Of a stretch of 25,022 nucleotides of DNA, positions 15,177 to 22,258 are shown one piece after another. Made by a program: the position numbers and the translations under genes. The notes below the pieces were generated by a model. That model was not told the DNA's origin. It worked only from the letters and a program-made list of their open reading frames with translations, and ran no database searches. Position 1 is the first letter of the stretch, and each line of letters opens with the position of its first letter. This stretch comes from Marinisporobacter balticus (GTDB taxonomy: Bacteria; Bacillota; Clostridia; Peptostreptococcales; Thermotaleaceae). The stretch lies in the NCBI RefSeq assembly GCF_004345705.1, contig NZ_SLWV01000039.1:1-25022 (forward strand), written 5' to 3'.

Positions 15177-16253
15177 CTAAAATAACAACTTGTAGACTTC
15201 ATCTTCATACATTGACATACTGCTTTGGAAAACGATTTCACTACCTACATAGACAGTATCCATAGGCGGACGAATACCTCGAAGAATATATTCTACCAGA
15301 TACTTCGCAGATAAATATGCCTGCATATAAGGATTTTTATGCACCAAATAAGTAAATACACCTGTTCGTAAATAATCAAAATTTTCTTCAAACAAGTCGC
15401 TCCCTACTGCTGTCATCTGCCCAGCCATGCCTGTTTCAATCAATGCTTTTCCAAGCATTACACTACTACGAGCATTTACACTGCAACACGCAGTCACCTC
15501 TGGACGCTGTAACCCTCGAACAATACGATTGTAATCTTCCTCTTTCATTTTGTTAGTGTGGATCTTGTACACAGGATTTTTAAATCCTTTTTGTTCCAGA
15601 TAAGCATCGAAACCTTGTGTAATCATATAATGCGCTGGAATTGCCGCATCCCCAGCGCAAAGCAGGATGCCACCATCTTTTGGTATTTGACGAATAATAA
15701 GCTCCGCTAATGTTCGTCCGATAATTTGATAGTTCGGCTTCACACAGCATAGTCTTCCAGATTGTGGCAAATCTGTGCCTATAAGAACAACAGGAATGTC
15801 ATTTTCAGTAAACAGCTGAATAGACATTTTTCCCCGAATATCTGTGTAGCCTATCGTCAATAACCCATCCACTTTCGTATGCTTCAACAAATCGTTAAGT
15901 TCATTCGCTTGATTGTTAACACCACTATAGTCGTTATAGTATTGAAATTCAAGCAATTCTACATTAAAATCACCCATTGAGCGCATGTACTCACGCACGC
16001 CTTCCCACACATGGGTAAAGTAGAACCTGTTGTCTTCCGCTGGACCTGGAATCGCTGCAGCAATGCGAATGGTTTTACGCTTTAGCGATGCTGCAACTGC
16101 ATTGGGGCGATATCCACATTCTTTAGCAATTTTTTGAATACGCAATCGTGTTTGTTCACTCACTCCCTGTTTTCCTGACAATGCACAGTGTACAGTCCCT
16201 AGGGAAACATTCGCCTTGTCTGCTATGTCCTTGATTGTAATACGTTTTTTCAA
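15177..16253 (-). CDS. LacI family transcriptional regulator of the uronate operon
   Basis: The N-terminal LacI helix-turn-helix reads ITIKDIADKANVSLGTVHCA and then LSGKQGVSEQTRLRIQKIA, followed by the hinge helix NAVAASLKRK. A periplasmic-binding-protein-like sensor domain of about 290 residues completes it (type with SYTDIRGK-like loops and a C-terminal P-M-D-T-V-Y-V). A GTG at 16262 is possible, but it overlaps the GAGGTGA ribosome site. TTG 16253, 5 nt after that site, is a better start and leaves the protein beginning K-K-R-I-T-I-K-D. As the first gene of the operon, behind a promoter carrying LacI-type operators, it most likely represses itself and all downstream genes until a uronate or pathway intermediate binds. 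Confidence 0.92.
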   Translation of the reverse strand: MKKRITIKDIADKANVSLGTVHCALSGKQGVSEQTRLRIQKIAKECGYRPNAVAASLKRKTIRIAAAIPGPAEDNRFYFTHVWEGVREYMRSMGDFNVELLEFQYYNDYSGVNNQANELNDLLKHTKVDGLLTIGYTDIRGKMSIQLFTENDIPVVLIGTDLPQSGRLCCVKPNYQIIGRTLAELIIRQIPKDGGILLCAGDAAIPAHYMITQGFDAYLEQKGFKNPVYKIHTNKMKEEDYNRIVRGLQRPEVTACCSVNARSSVMLGKALIETGMAGQMTAVGSDLFEENFDYLRTGVFTYLVHKNPYMQAYLSAKYLVEYILRGIRPPMDTVYVGSEIVFQSSMSMYEDEVYKLLF

Positions 16254-16274
16254 AACAGTCACCTCATACTTACT

Positions 16275-16284
16275 AAAACGTTTT
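16275..16284. promoter_or_regulatory. LacI-type operator O1
   Basis: AAAACGTTTT is a perfect palindrome with the central CG typical of LacI/GalR operators. It lies about 16-25 bp after the -10 box of the promoter at 16300-16328, where bound repressor would block elongation or open complex formation. A CcpA cre site is the alternative, but the outer TG/CA positions do not fit cre well. Confidence 0.65.
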
Positions 16285-16299
16285 TGTTGTTATATTACC

Positions 16300-16328
16300 A
16301 TTATAGATTTATCAGAAGATTTTGTCAA
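16300..16328 (-). promoter_or_regulatory. Consensus vegetative promoter of the uronate operon
   Basis: On the minus strand TTGACA (16328-16323) is followed after exactly 17 nt by TATAAT (16305-16300), both perfect consensus boxes. Transcription should start near 16293, about 40 nt before the regulator's start codon. Such a strong promoter needs tight repression, consistent with the palindrome downstream. Confidence 0.88.
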
Positions 16329-16444
16329 TGTTTTTTAACATAATATATAATAATTGGATCATTTTACTATTATATATGCATATATTTGTGTATATTTTCT
16401 ATGTTTTACTTTGTTTTTTAGCACGCTTCACATTTATGTCAACC

Positions 16445-16456
16445 ATAACGTTTTAT
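16445..16456. promoter_or_regulatory. Possible second LacI-type operator O2
   Basis: ATAACGTTTTAT matches the O1 core in all but two positions and shares the central ACGT. It is about 170 bp upstream of O1, a spacing compatible with repression by looping between two operators. The rest of 16330-16560 is A/T-rich and shows nothing else. Confidence 0.4.
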
Positions 16457-16571
16457 ATATTTTTATTTTTTATATAATATATGCCTTATATTTTTTCCAA
16501 TAATAAATAGCAAAGCACATGCTTTTATTTTACCCCCTCGTTTATTAGTGGATCTAAAAAGCACTTTCCTG

Positions 16572-16785
16572 ATGCTAGTATTTACATTTGATAAGTTTCA
16601 TGTAGTAAAAAGAATCCATGAAGAAGTAAAAAAAAAAAATGAGCTACTCAAAAGTACTAGATATATTTGGCTTAAAAATCCTAAAAATCTTACAACTAAG
16701 TAACTGGAAAAAATGGAGTCCTTTTCAAAATCAAAGTCAAAAACGCTAAGGAATTATTATAGGAATATTGACCGCTCTAGATAAT
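16572..16785 (+). pseudogene. ISL3-family transposase remnant
   Basis: The frame from ATG 16572 reads FDKFHVVKRIHEEVKKK and then STRYIWLKNPKNLTTK. This is the FDkFHv...sRYlwLKNPknLt signature of ISL3 transposases around the second catalytic Asp. A TAA at 16701-16703 interrupts it, and the same frame then continues LEKMESFSKSKSKTLRNYY as in relatives. Both ends of the gene are missing and no terminal repeats were seen, so the element is dead. Confidence 0.75.
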
Positions 16786-16799
16786 GATTTAGCTACTTT

Positions 16800-17250
16800 A
16801 AAGTAGTTAAAAAATCGTACTGCTTTAATAGAACTACTCGATATATATATTTCAAAAACAGGTAAAAATGCAGTTTATGAGATACCTGATATTCTCTTTT
16901 CACATAAAAATACTATTGAAAAGTCATTAAGAGATAACGAAATATCCCTATTTCCTGATAAAAACACTCTTTTTCTTTATGATTTAACCAATACATATAG
17001 AAAATGCAATGGACACATTAAAAGAAACTAGATTTATTGACGATGTGAAAAACTTCAACGTTCTATACAAAAGGAATCAATAAAGATGATGAAAAGGTAA
17101 TAGTTATAAGACTTGTAAAGAAAGAAGACAAAGAAAAAAGAAATATTTTAACAGGATGTTATGTAATAGAAACAAGCCATAAAGATAAGTTATTAGGTGT
17201 TAAAGATTCACTAAGAAAGGTTCATCAACTTGTAGGAGCAAGGTTGTAGT
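16800..17250 (+). pseudogene. IS1634-type (IS4 superfamily) transposase remnant
   Basis: The first piece reads YEIPDILFSHKNTIEKSL followed by LFPDKNTLFLYDLTNTY, the region of the first catalytic Asp in IS1634-like transposases. After at least one frameshift near 17030-17070 a second piece reads ILTGCYVIETSHKDKL, matching their GCYVLETS motif. It then stops at about 17249. Large parts of the gene are missing. It directly follows the ISL3 remnant on the same strand. The stretch 17251-17360 holds nothing I can assign. Confidence 0.7.
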
Positions 17251-17361
17251 GACCTATTAAAATTAAAGAATATAGCAAAATCAGTAATTATATTAGGGAA
17301 GTTTGGTTAAGAAAATGTCCAATGTATACTATACTTATCAATATTTCCTCCAAGAAAAATA

Positions 17362-17392
17362 TTGACTTAGAGTTAACTCTACATTGTACAGT
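17362..17392 (+). promoter_or_regulatory. MerR-type promoter and operator
   Basis: The -35 box TTGACT (17362-17367) and -10 box TACAGT (17387-17392) are separated by 19 bp instead of 17. The spacer holds the perfect 14-bp palindrome TAGAGTTAACTCTA. An over-long spacer carrying a dyad is the diagnostic layout of MerR-family activated promoters. It drives the broken gene at 17425. Confidence 0.82.
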
Positions 17393-17424
17393 ATAAATAT
17401 ACTAAAAAAATGGAGGTAATACAA

Positions 17425-17660
17425 ATGGACAAGGTGGGGAGAATGTCATTGCCTCGCTGAAATCAATAGCACCAGACTTAGGAAGATACATTATTGAATT
17501 TGCCTTTGGAGATATTTACTGTCGTGAGGGACTTTCATTACAGGAACGAGAAATGATTACTATTTCTAGCCTTTTGACCGCTGGAGGTTGCGAACCGCAA
17601 TTACAGGTTCATATTAATGTTTGTCTCAATGTTGGCATTTCTCCTGAAAAAATAAGATAG
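17425..17660 (+). pseudogene. Broken carboxymuconolactone decarboxylase family gene
   Basis: A good GGAGGT site precedes ATG 17425, but the first frame stops after 11 codons. From about 17438 another frame reads ENVIASLKSIAPDLGRYIIE, then FAFGDIYCREGLSLQEREMI and GGCEPQLQVHINVCLNVGIS. This is the CMD core of the AhpD/YurZ type. It ends P-E-K-I-R-stop, where the last helix should continue. So there is a frameshift (probably a deletion) near the start and a truncated end. The second half of the usual C-x2-C redox motif is not present. The intact MerR-type promoter just upstream suggests the decay is recent. Confidence 0.8.
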
Positions 17661-17821
17661 TAAAATAGGCTCGGGTGCCAGACTTTTTACTTATTCTAAT
17701 TTTAAAAAAATAAAAAATACTCTGAAAGCATTGATATATGTTGCTTTTATACTGTTTTCGCATTTACTTATGATACGGTTCACTGTAACATTATATCGAC
17801 GGTTTTTTATTATTAGAGCAA

Positions 17822-17854
17822 AGAGCCCTCCTGTGTAGGATGGCTCTAGTTTTT
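17822..17854 (+). terminator. Hairpin terminator
   Basis: AGAGCC and GGCTCT form an outer stem with an inner TCCT-GTGT-AGGA hairpin, followed by AGTTTTT on the plus strand. It lies between the CMD relic and the convergent peptidase gene and may serve both. Confidence 0.75.
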
Positions 17855-17882
17855 GTCTGTTCTATTCCTTGAGATTACTCTA

Positions 17883-19097
17883 TTAAAGGGCATTACTAAT
17901 AATATCTTTTAATACAGTAACCAAGTCCTCCAACAATGCTATGTCCACATTGTCTATTGTATCCTTTGGCGTATGGGAAATATTCATAACAACATCTCTG
18001 CAATTTTCTGATGTCACCGCAATGCAGGGGACACCCTTCTGAAGAAACATTGAATGATCTCCTTCATACCATTCTTCTCCTTTGACTACGGTTTTATAAT
18101 TACCAATAACCCTCATTACTTTATTTGTCTCATGATCTGACAGATTATAAAACGAGAACGCCGATTTTGAATCCTTATGGCCTACGCCATCAATGTTGAT
18201 CACTAATCTCACATCTTTAAAATCCCCATTGTTTTGATTGATATATAACATTTGTCCCGGTACTGCATAGTAATCCTCACCATTAAAGGGAATAACTTCG
18301 ATATCATAGAGTCCCTTGTATTCTCTTAGTTCTTCTGCCAAAGCCATTAATACTGCCACGCCAGCTGCATTATCTAATGCACCTGGTGTGTTTTTCTTCG
18401 TATCTATATGGGCACATAATATAATCCTCCCTTTTCCTTCACCTTTTTTTCTTGCAATTGGATTATATGATTTGGCAAAAATTCTTTCCGCTTCGATTGA
18501 CAACTCAATTTTCTGTCCAACGAATTTTATTAATTTTTCACCATCTACATCTTTCATATAAACTGATGGTATATCAAAATCTCCATCTTCAAATACTGGA
18601 AAAGGATAGAGCCCCCCTGATACACCTTCTCCATGCCCAGTAATACAAACAATTGCCTTAGGCTTTTTCTCTTCTAATAAGGATATCATCTGTTTGTGTT
18701 CCTCTGGATTATAAAATACAAAGTTTTTTGGCATAATCTGTTCTTTCGTCAACTCATTAGTAATCGCCAGTATTTTCCCACAAACATCTACTTTTTTTAA
18801 TTCATCAAATGTAGATATATGCACCAATTCTGCACTGGCATCACAGGGTAGCGAATAGGGACTTGAAAATGCCTGGTACTCCTCGTCTCCAGCCTTTAAA
18901 TGCACTTCACTACATTCCCACTCAATACAATCGAAACCATCTTTTTGCATATCATAGCCCAATGATGCCATAACATTATAAAAAAAATCTACTGCTTCTC
19001 TATTCCCATCACTTCCCACATGGCGCTGACCTATTTCCACCGTTAGCTTTTCAAGATATGTCCTGATAAAATCTTTACCTTTCACTGATAATCCCAT
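17883..19097 (-). CDS. M28 family metallopeptidase
   Basis: This 404-residue zinc aminopeptidase-type protein has all M28 ligand positions: His230 (CAHIDT), Asp242 (GALDNAAG), Glu274 (FNGED, with the catalytic acid), Asp303 (INIDG) and His375 (SHTPKDT). A protease-associated-like insert with an ITGHGEGVSGG loop occupies roughly residues 85-195. There is no signal peptide, so it should hydrolyse peptides in the cytosol. A GGAGGTG site precedes ATG 19097. The gene lies 91 bp downstream of a tandem-MerR regulator on the same strand, with a possible promoter of its own in the gap. Specificity is unknown. Confidence 0.9.
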   Translation of the reverse strand: MGLSVKGKDFIRTYLEKLTVEIGQRHVGSDGNREAVDFFYNVMASLGYDMQKDGFDCIEWECSEVHLKAGDEEYQAFSSPYSLPCDASAELVHISTFDELKKVDVCGKILAITNELTKEQIMPKNFVFYNPEEHKQMISLLEEKKPKAIVCITGHGEGVSGGLYPFPVFEDGDFDIPSVYMKDVDGEKLIKFVGQKIELSIEAERIFAKSYNPIARKKGEGKGRIILCAHIDTKKNTPGALDNAAGVAVLMALAEELREYKGLYDIEVIPFNGEDYYAVPGQMLYINQNNGDFKDVRLVINIDGVGHKDSKSAFSFYNLSDHETNKVMRVIGNYKTVVKGEEWYEGDHSMFLQKGVPCIAVTSENCRDVVMNISHTPKDTIDNVDIALLEDLVTVLKDIISNAL

Positions 19098-19139
19098 AAT
19101 CTACACCTCCAAGATTTGATAAAACTCTTTACTTTCTGA

Positions 19140-19171
19140 AGTATATCATCGCAGGAAAGGGTGGTGTACAA
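19140..19171 (-). promoter_or_regulatory. Possible long-spacer promoter of the peptidase gene
   Basis: On the minus strand TTGTAC (19171-19166) and TATACT (19145-19140) are separated by 20 bp. A long spacer directly downstream of a MerR-type gene suggests MerR activation. The spacer lacks a clean dyad, so this is tentative. Confidence 0.35.
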
Positions 19172-19188
19172 ATGTAGGGTTTAATAAA

Positions 19189-19923
19189 TTATCCTTCAAT
19201 TTCATCTAATATCCTAACAATTTCTTCTGCTTTATCTGCAGTCTTTTGTATAGTATATAGCCAGCGATCTCCTGTCCATACAATATCTTCTTCATTTGGA
19301 TTATGTAATACCTCTAGGGCTTCTTCGCTACACCCATTATCAAACTTATTTAAGCACCTATGTATAGCAGACATACTGTATCTTGCCTGTCGCAACATAT
19401 AGATTATACTAAGACGCTCAATTTCTTTCCTACCGTATATCCTACTTTTGTTTTTTCCAACTCGTGGTGTATCAATCAGTCCATTTCGCTCCCAATTTCT
19501 GAGGGCTTCAGGTGTAGCCCCAACTACTGCTGCAGCTTCTGCTCTACTATAGATTTCTCCTGTTTCTTCTACTACTGTTCTGTCTGCCCATTGCTTTAAT
19601 ATTCGGATAGCCTCTATGGCTTTCCTATATTCTATTTCAATAATCTTCATATACTCTTCCGTATACTTTCTAGCCGCTTCCACTTCCCAAGATTTCATAG
19701 CATCAATTAATTTCACAGAAGCTTTACGAATATTTTCTCCTGGCCACTCATCAAGAAAAATGCACCTTAAAATCATTACTTGATATAAGTGTTTATTATT
19801 AAACAACCTATATCCATTTTCTCCTCTTGGAACAGGTGATATCAGTCCAATTCGTTCATAGAACCTTACAGTATTAGGATGAATGTTTGTTTTTCGCGCA
19901 ATATCATTTGTTTTATAAAACAA
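19189..19923 (-). CDS. MerR family regulator with two MerR DNA-binding domains
   Basis: The 244-residue protein starts with a classic MerR winged helix (KTNDIARKTNIHPNTVRFYE, then RIGLISPVPRGENGYRLF). A helical segment of about 50 residues rich in Glu and Arg follows (about 70-120). A second MerR domain then appears (IYSRAEAAAVVGATPEALRN, then WERNGLIDTPRVGKNKSRIY), with a C-terminal helical tail. The TTG at 19923 is the start, with GGAGG 9 nt upstream. Ordinary MerR proteins have one DNA-binding domain and dimerise; a single chain with two could bind as a pseudo-dimer or bridge two sites. The next gene downstream is the M28 peptidase, a likely target. Confidence 0.88.
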   Translation of the reverse strand: MFYKTNDIARKTNIHPNTVRFYERIGLISPVPRGENGYRLFNNKHLYQVMILRCIFLDEWPGENIRKASVKLIDAMKSWEVEAARKYTEEYMKIIEIEYRKAIEAIRILKQWADRTVVEETGEIYSRAEAAAVVGATPEALRNWERNGLIDTPRVGKNKSRIYGRKEIERLSIIYMLRQARYSMSAIHRCLNKFDNGCSEEALEVLHNPNEEDIVWTGDRWLYTIQKTADKAEEIVRILDEIEG

Positions 19924-20034
19924 TGCCTTCTTCCTCCATAAAACATTTTTGTTTTTGATTCTGTTACTTGTAAATATGCAGAACTATTTTGGACCAATGC
20001 CCTCATATAATACGACTTAAGGTTTCCTCCCTAT

Positions 20035-20086
20035 CAAAAAACCTATAGCGTAGATTCTTTTCTATTAATCTACGCTATAGGGTTTT
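20035..20086 (-). terminator. Terminator of hpt
   Basis: CCTATAGCGTAGAT (20042-20055) pairs perfectly with ATCTACGCTATAGG (20068-20081). A run of six Ts follows on the minus strand. It begins about 28 bp after the hpt stop codon. Confidence 0.92.
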
Positions 20087-20110
20087 AGTATACTATTGAC
20101 TTTTTTATCA

Positions 20111-20641
20111 TTAATCAACAAAGGCAAACACATAAGGAACATTTCTATAATAGTCCCCGTAGTTTAATCCATATCCTACAATAAATTTATCAGGTATCGT
20201 AAATCCAACATAATCCGCTTCTAACTGCGTTTTTCTTCTAGATGGTTTATCTAATAATACACAGCATTTTATACTCGCAGGATTTTTGGATTTTAAATGT
20301 TTCAAAACAAACTCCATTGTAATACCCGTATCAGCAATATCATCTACGACTAAAACATCATACCCTTCAAGGTTTGTATTTAAATCATATAATATATTTA
20401 CATTACCAGAAGATTGTTCTCCATGTCCATAGCTTGAAGTAGCCATAAATTCTATTTTAACAAGGGCATCAATTTCTCTCACTAAATCTGCTGCAAAAAC
20501 AAAGCTTCCCTTCAAAAGAGATACCGCCACTAGTTTTTTTCCTTTGTATTCCGCTGTAATTTGTTTACCTAATTCCTCTACTCTTTTTTTTATATCTTCT
20601 CTAGAAAAAAGGACTTCTTTTCTTTTATTTTCTATATCCAT
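20111..20641 (-). CDS. hpt: Hypoxanthine phosphoribosyltransferase
   Basis: The enzyme joins hypoxanthine or guanine to PRPP to give IMP or GMP in purine salvage. The 176-residue product has the LLKGSFVFAADLVREI loop, the flexible catalytic loop SSYGHGEQSSGNV, the PRPP motif VLVVDDIADTGIT with its two acidic residues, and the base-binding segment DKFIVGYGLNYGDYYRNVPY. The frame is open from 20680. ATG 20641 is preferred because it gives the normal family length and a GGAGG stands 11 nt upstream, while no ribosome site precedes the earlier ATGs. It is followed by a strong terminator. Confidence 0.93.
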   Translation of the reverse strand: MDIENKRKEVLFSREDIKKRVEELGKQITAEYKGKKLVAVSLLKGSFVFAADLVREIDALVKIEFMATSSYGHGEQSSGNVNILYDLNTNLEGYDVLVVDDIADTGITMEFVLKHLKSKNPASIKCCVLLDKPSRRKTQLEADYVGFTIPDKFIVGYGLNYGDYYRNVPYVFAFVD

Positions 20642-20740
20642 GTCAAATTTCGCCTCCAGTTCACTCTCCATATTACTCAATATTCTAATCTATATCCTAT
20701 TCTTTGTCAATCTTCAACAACTTACGATAAATAGTCTCCT

Positions 20741-21472
20741 CTATAATCGCCAGTTCATACCTGTTTTTGCCATTTCTATTTTCCCATCAAAATTTTCCCT
20801 TGCTTGCTTCAACAGATCATCATGCTCTCCAAAATGCGGTAAATGTGATAAAACCAATTGTTTAACATCTGCCATTGCTGCAATTTTCCCTGCTTCTCCT
20901 GCTGAAAGATGCCCTGTAATCGTTCCTACATTTTCGTTATATAAACTAGATTCACAAATGAGTAAATCTGCTTTATCAGCAAACTTTATGAGCGTATCAT
21001 CCCATCCAGTATCTGCAGTATATACAATTTTTTTGTTCTTTTTTTCTATTCTCATAGAAAAACAAGTATCACTATGTACATTTCTATTAAAGAAAATAGT
21101 CAACTCGCCTAGTTTCAAAGGCTTTCTTTCATCAATGGCATTAGCAATGGTGTAATCATAATAATGAAGTTTTTCAAATTCTTTATCCTCTGCATGTCCA
21201 TAAATATGAAGTGGCTTTTTTCTTTTTTTCAAATCCATCAATATTCTCATGGCGTATTGTAGGGTATATATATCTGCCATATGATCTGCATGATAATGCG
21301 ATAGGATCACTGCATCTAGCGCTACTAGCTCTATATAGTTTTGCATATTTGATAAAACCCCTGAACCACAATCGATCAAAATATTTTCACCTTCTGATTG
21401 TAATAGATACCCCGAAGTAGCCTCATTTGCCGCAGGATAAGCCCCCCAGTAACCAATGGTTGTAATTTTCAT
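20741..21472 (-). CDS. MBL-fold metallo-hydrolase (YhfI / RNase Z-like)
   Basis: The 243-residue metallo-beta-lactamase-fold protein has the dinuclear zinc motif SHYHADH (His59, His61, Asp63, His64), a downstream NRNVHSDTCFSMRI histidine and the VYTADTGWDD aspartate. A late SHLPHFGEH region follows. GTITGHLSAGEAGKIAA resembles the RNase Z-like and B. subtilis YhfI group. There is no exosite arm, so it is probably not a true tRNase Z; phosphodiesterase activity is plausible. The gene lies 99 bp upstream of hpt on the same strand and may be co-transcribed with it. Confidence 0.88.
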   Translation of the reverse strand: MKITTIGYWGAYPAANEATSGYLLQSEGENILIDCGSGVLSNMQNYIELVALDAVILSHYHADHMADIYTLQYAMRILMDLKKRKKPLHIYGHAEDKEFEKLHYYDYTIANAIDERKPLKLGELTIFFNRNVHSDTCFSMRIEKKNKKIVYTADTGWDDTLIKFADKADLLICESSLYNENVGTITGHLSAGEAGKIAAMADVKQLVLSHLPHFGEHDDLLKQARENFDGKIEMAKTGMNWRL

Positions 21473-21555
21473 ATTTCCACTTTCCTTTCTAACCTTCTTT
21501 GTCGATCTTAGTATTCATTTTACCCATTTTTATGCAGATTCTTCACCTAAAATAT

Positions 21556-21604
21556 AAAAACATCTTTTCATCGTATTTTATATACATTGAAAAGATGTTT
21601 TTTT
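21556..21604. terminator. Terminator of nrdDG
   Basis: A 15-bp perfect stem (AAAAACATCTTTTCA with TGAAAAGATGTTTTT) has a T-run on both strands. It lies about 90 bp after nrdG and about 84 bp before the start of the MBL gene. Confidence 0.85.
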
Positions 21605-21696
21605 ATACCTTGTTATTTATATCTAAAATCACATAGGTCGCATTTAGATTCGCATGAACATCTGTAATGATAACTATTTCACACTAAAAATCTCCA

Positions 21697-22245
21697 CTAA
21701 ATTTTTGTTACTGCGATTTCTTCCATTGTATCATATTCTTCCTTCATCATAGCTACACGATACTTTAATGATTTTGTCACATCTATAATCCTTTGATTTT
21801 CTGAACCTCTAAATCTTAAAAGTAAACTTTTCTTTTCTAGTATGAAAGGCCCATCTACCAAAACATCTATATACGATAGGAACTCTTTCCATCCTTTTTT
21901 ATATCTTTTCCCATTTTCATTGCATAGTTCCTCAAATGTATATCCTGTATAACACCATATGTTAAGCCCCAATTGTTTCGTTATCTTTGCTATTTCTATA
22001 CATTCTAAAGGCTGTTCAAATGGTTCTCCACCAGAGAAAGTGACACCTTTATGTAATTTTAAAGTCATCAACTCTTCTTCTATAGTAGCAATATCTATCA
22101 AAAATCCACCATTTAAATCATGGGTAGAAGGATTATGACAACCTCTACAGTTATGCTTGCATCCTTGTGTCCAAATAACTGCTCTAAAACCTGGACCGTC
22201 TACAATACTCTCTTTTGTTATTTTATGAGATAGCCGAATAAACAT
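21697..22245 (-). CDS. nrdG: Anaerobic ribonucleotide reductase activating protein
   Basis: This 182-residue radical-SAM activase has the CKHNCRGC motif (Cys29, Cys33, Cys36; C-x3-C-x2-C) that holds the 4Fe-4S cluster. SAM-binding segment VTFSGGEPFEQ follows. It generates the glycyl radical on NrdD using SAM and an electron donor. The start follows nrdD by 13 bp, so the two are co-transcribed. The protein is slightly longer than the E. coli enzyme because of a C-terminal extension of about 25 residues. Confidence 0.95.
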   Translation of the reverse strand: MFIRLSHKITKESIVDGPGFRAVIWTQGCKHNCRGCHNPSTHDLNGGFLIDIATIEEELMTLKLHKGVTFSGGEPFEQPLECIEIAKITKQLGLNIWCYTGYTFEELCNENGKRYKKGWKEFLSYIDVLVDGPFILEKKSLLLRFRGSENQRIIDVTKSLKYRVAMMKEEYDTMEEIAVTKI

Positions 22246-22258
22246 CGTTAAACATCCT

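Noticed and set aside
16275..16284. CcpA cre site
   Set aside because: The central core fits, but the flanking TG and CA positions that define cre are absent; a LacI-type operator for the adjacent regulator is the simpler reading.
17740..17800. Possible TetR helix-turn-helix fragment on the minus strand
   Set aside because: A short run resembles TVNRII...KATY, but it has stops on both sides and lacks the rest of the motif; too weak to call.
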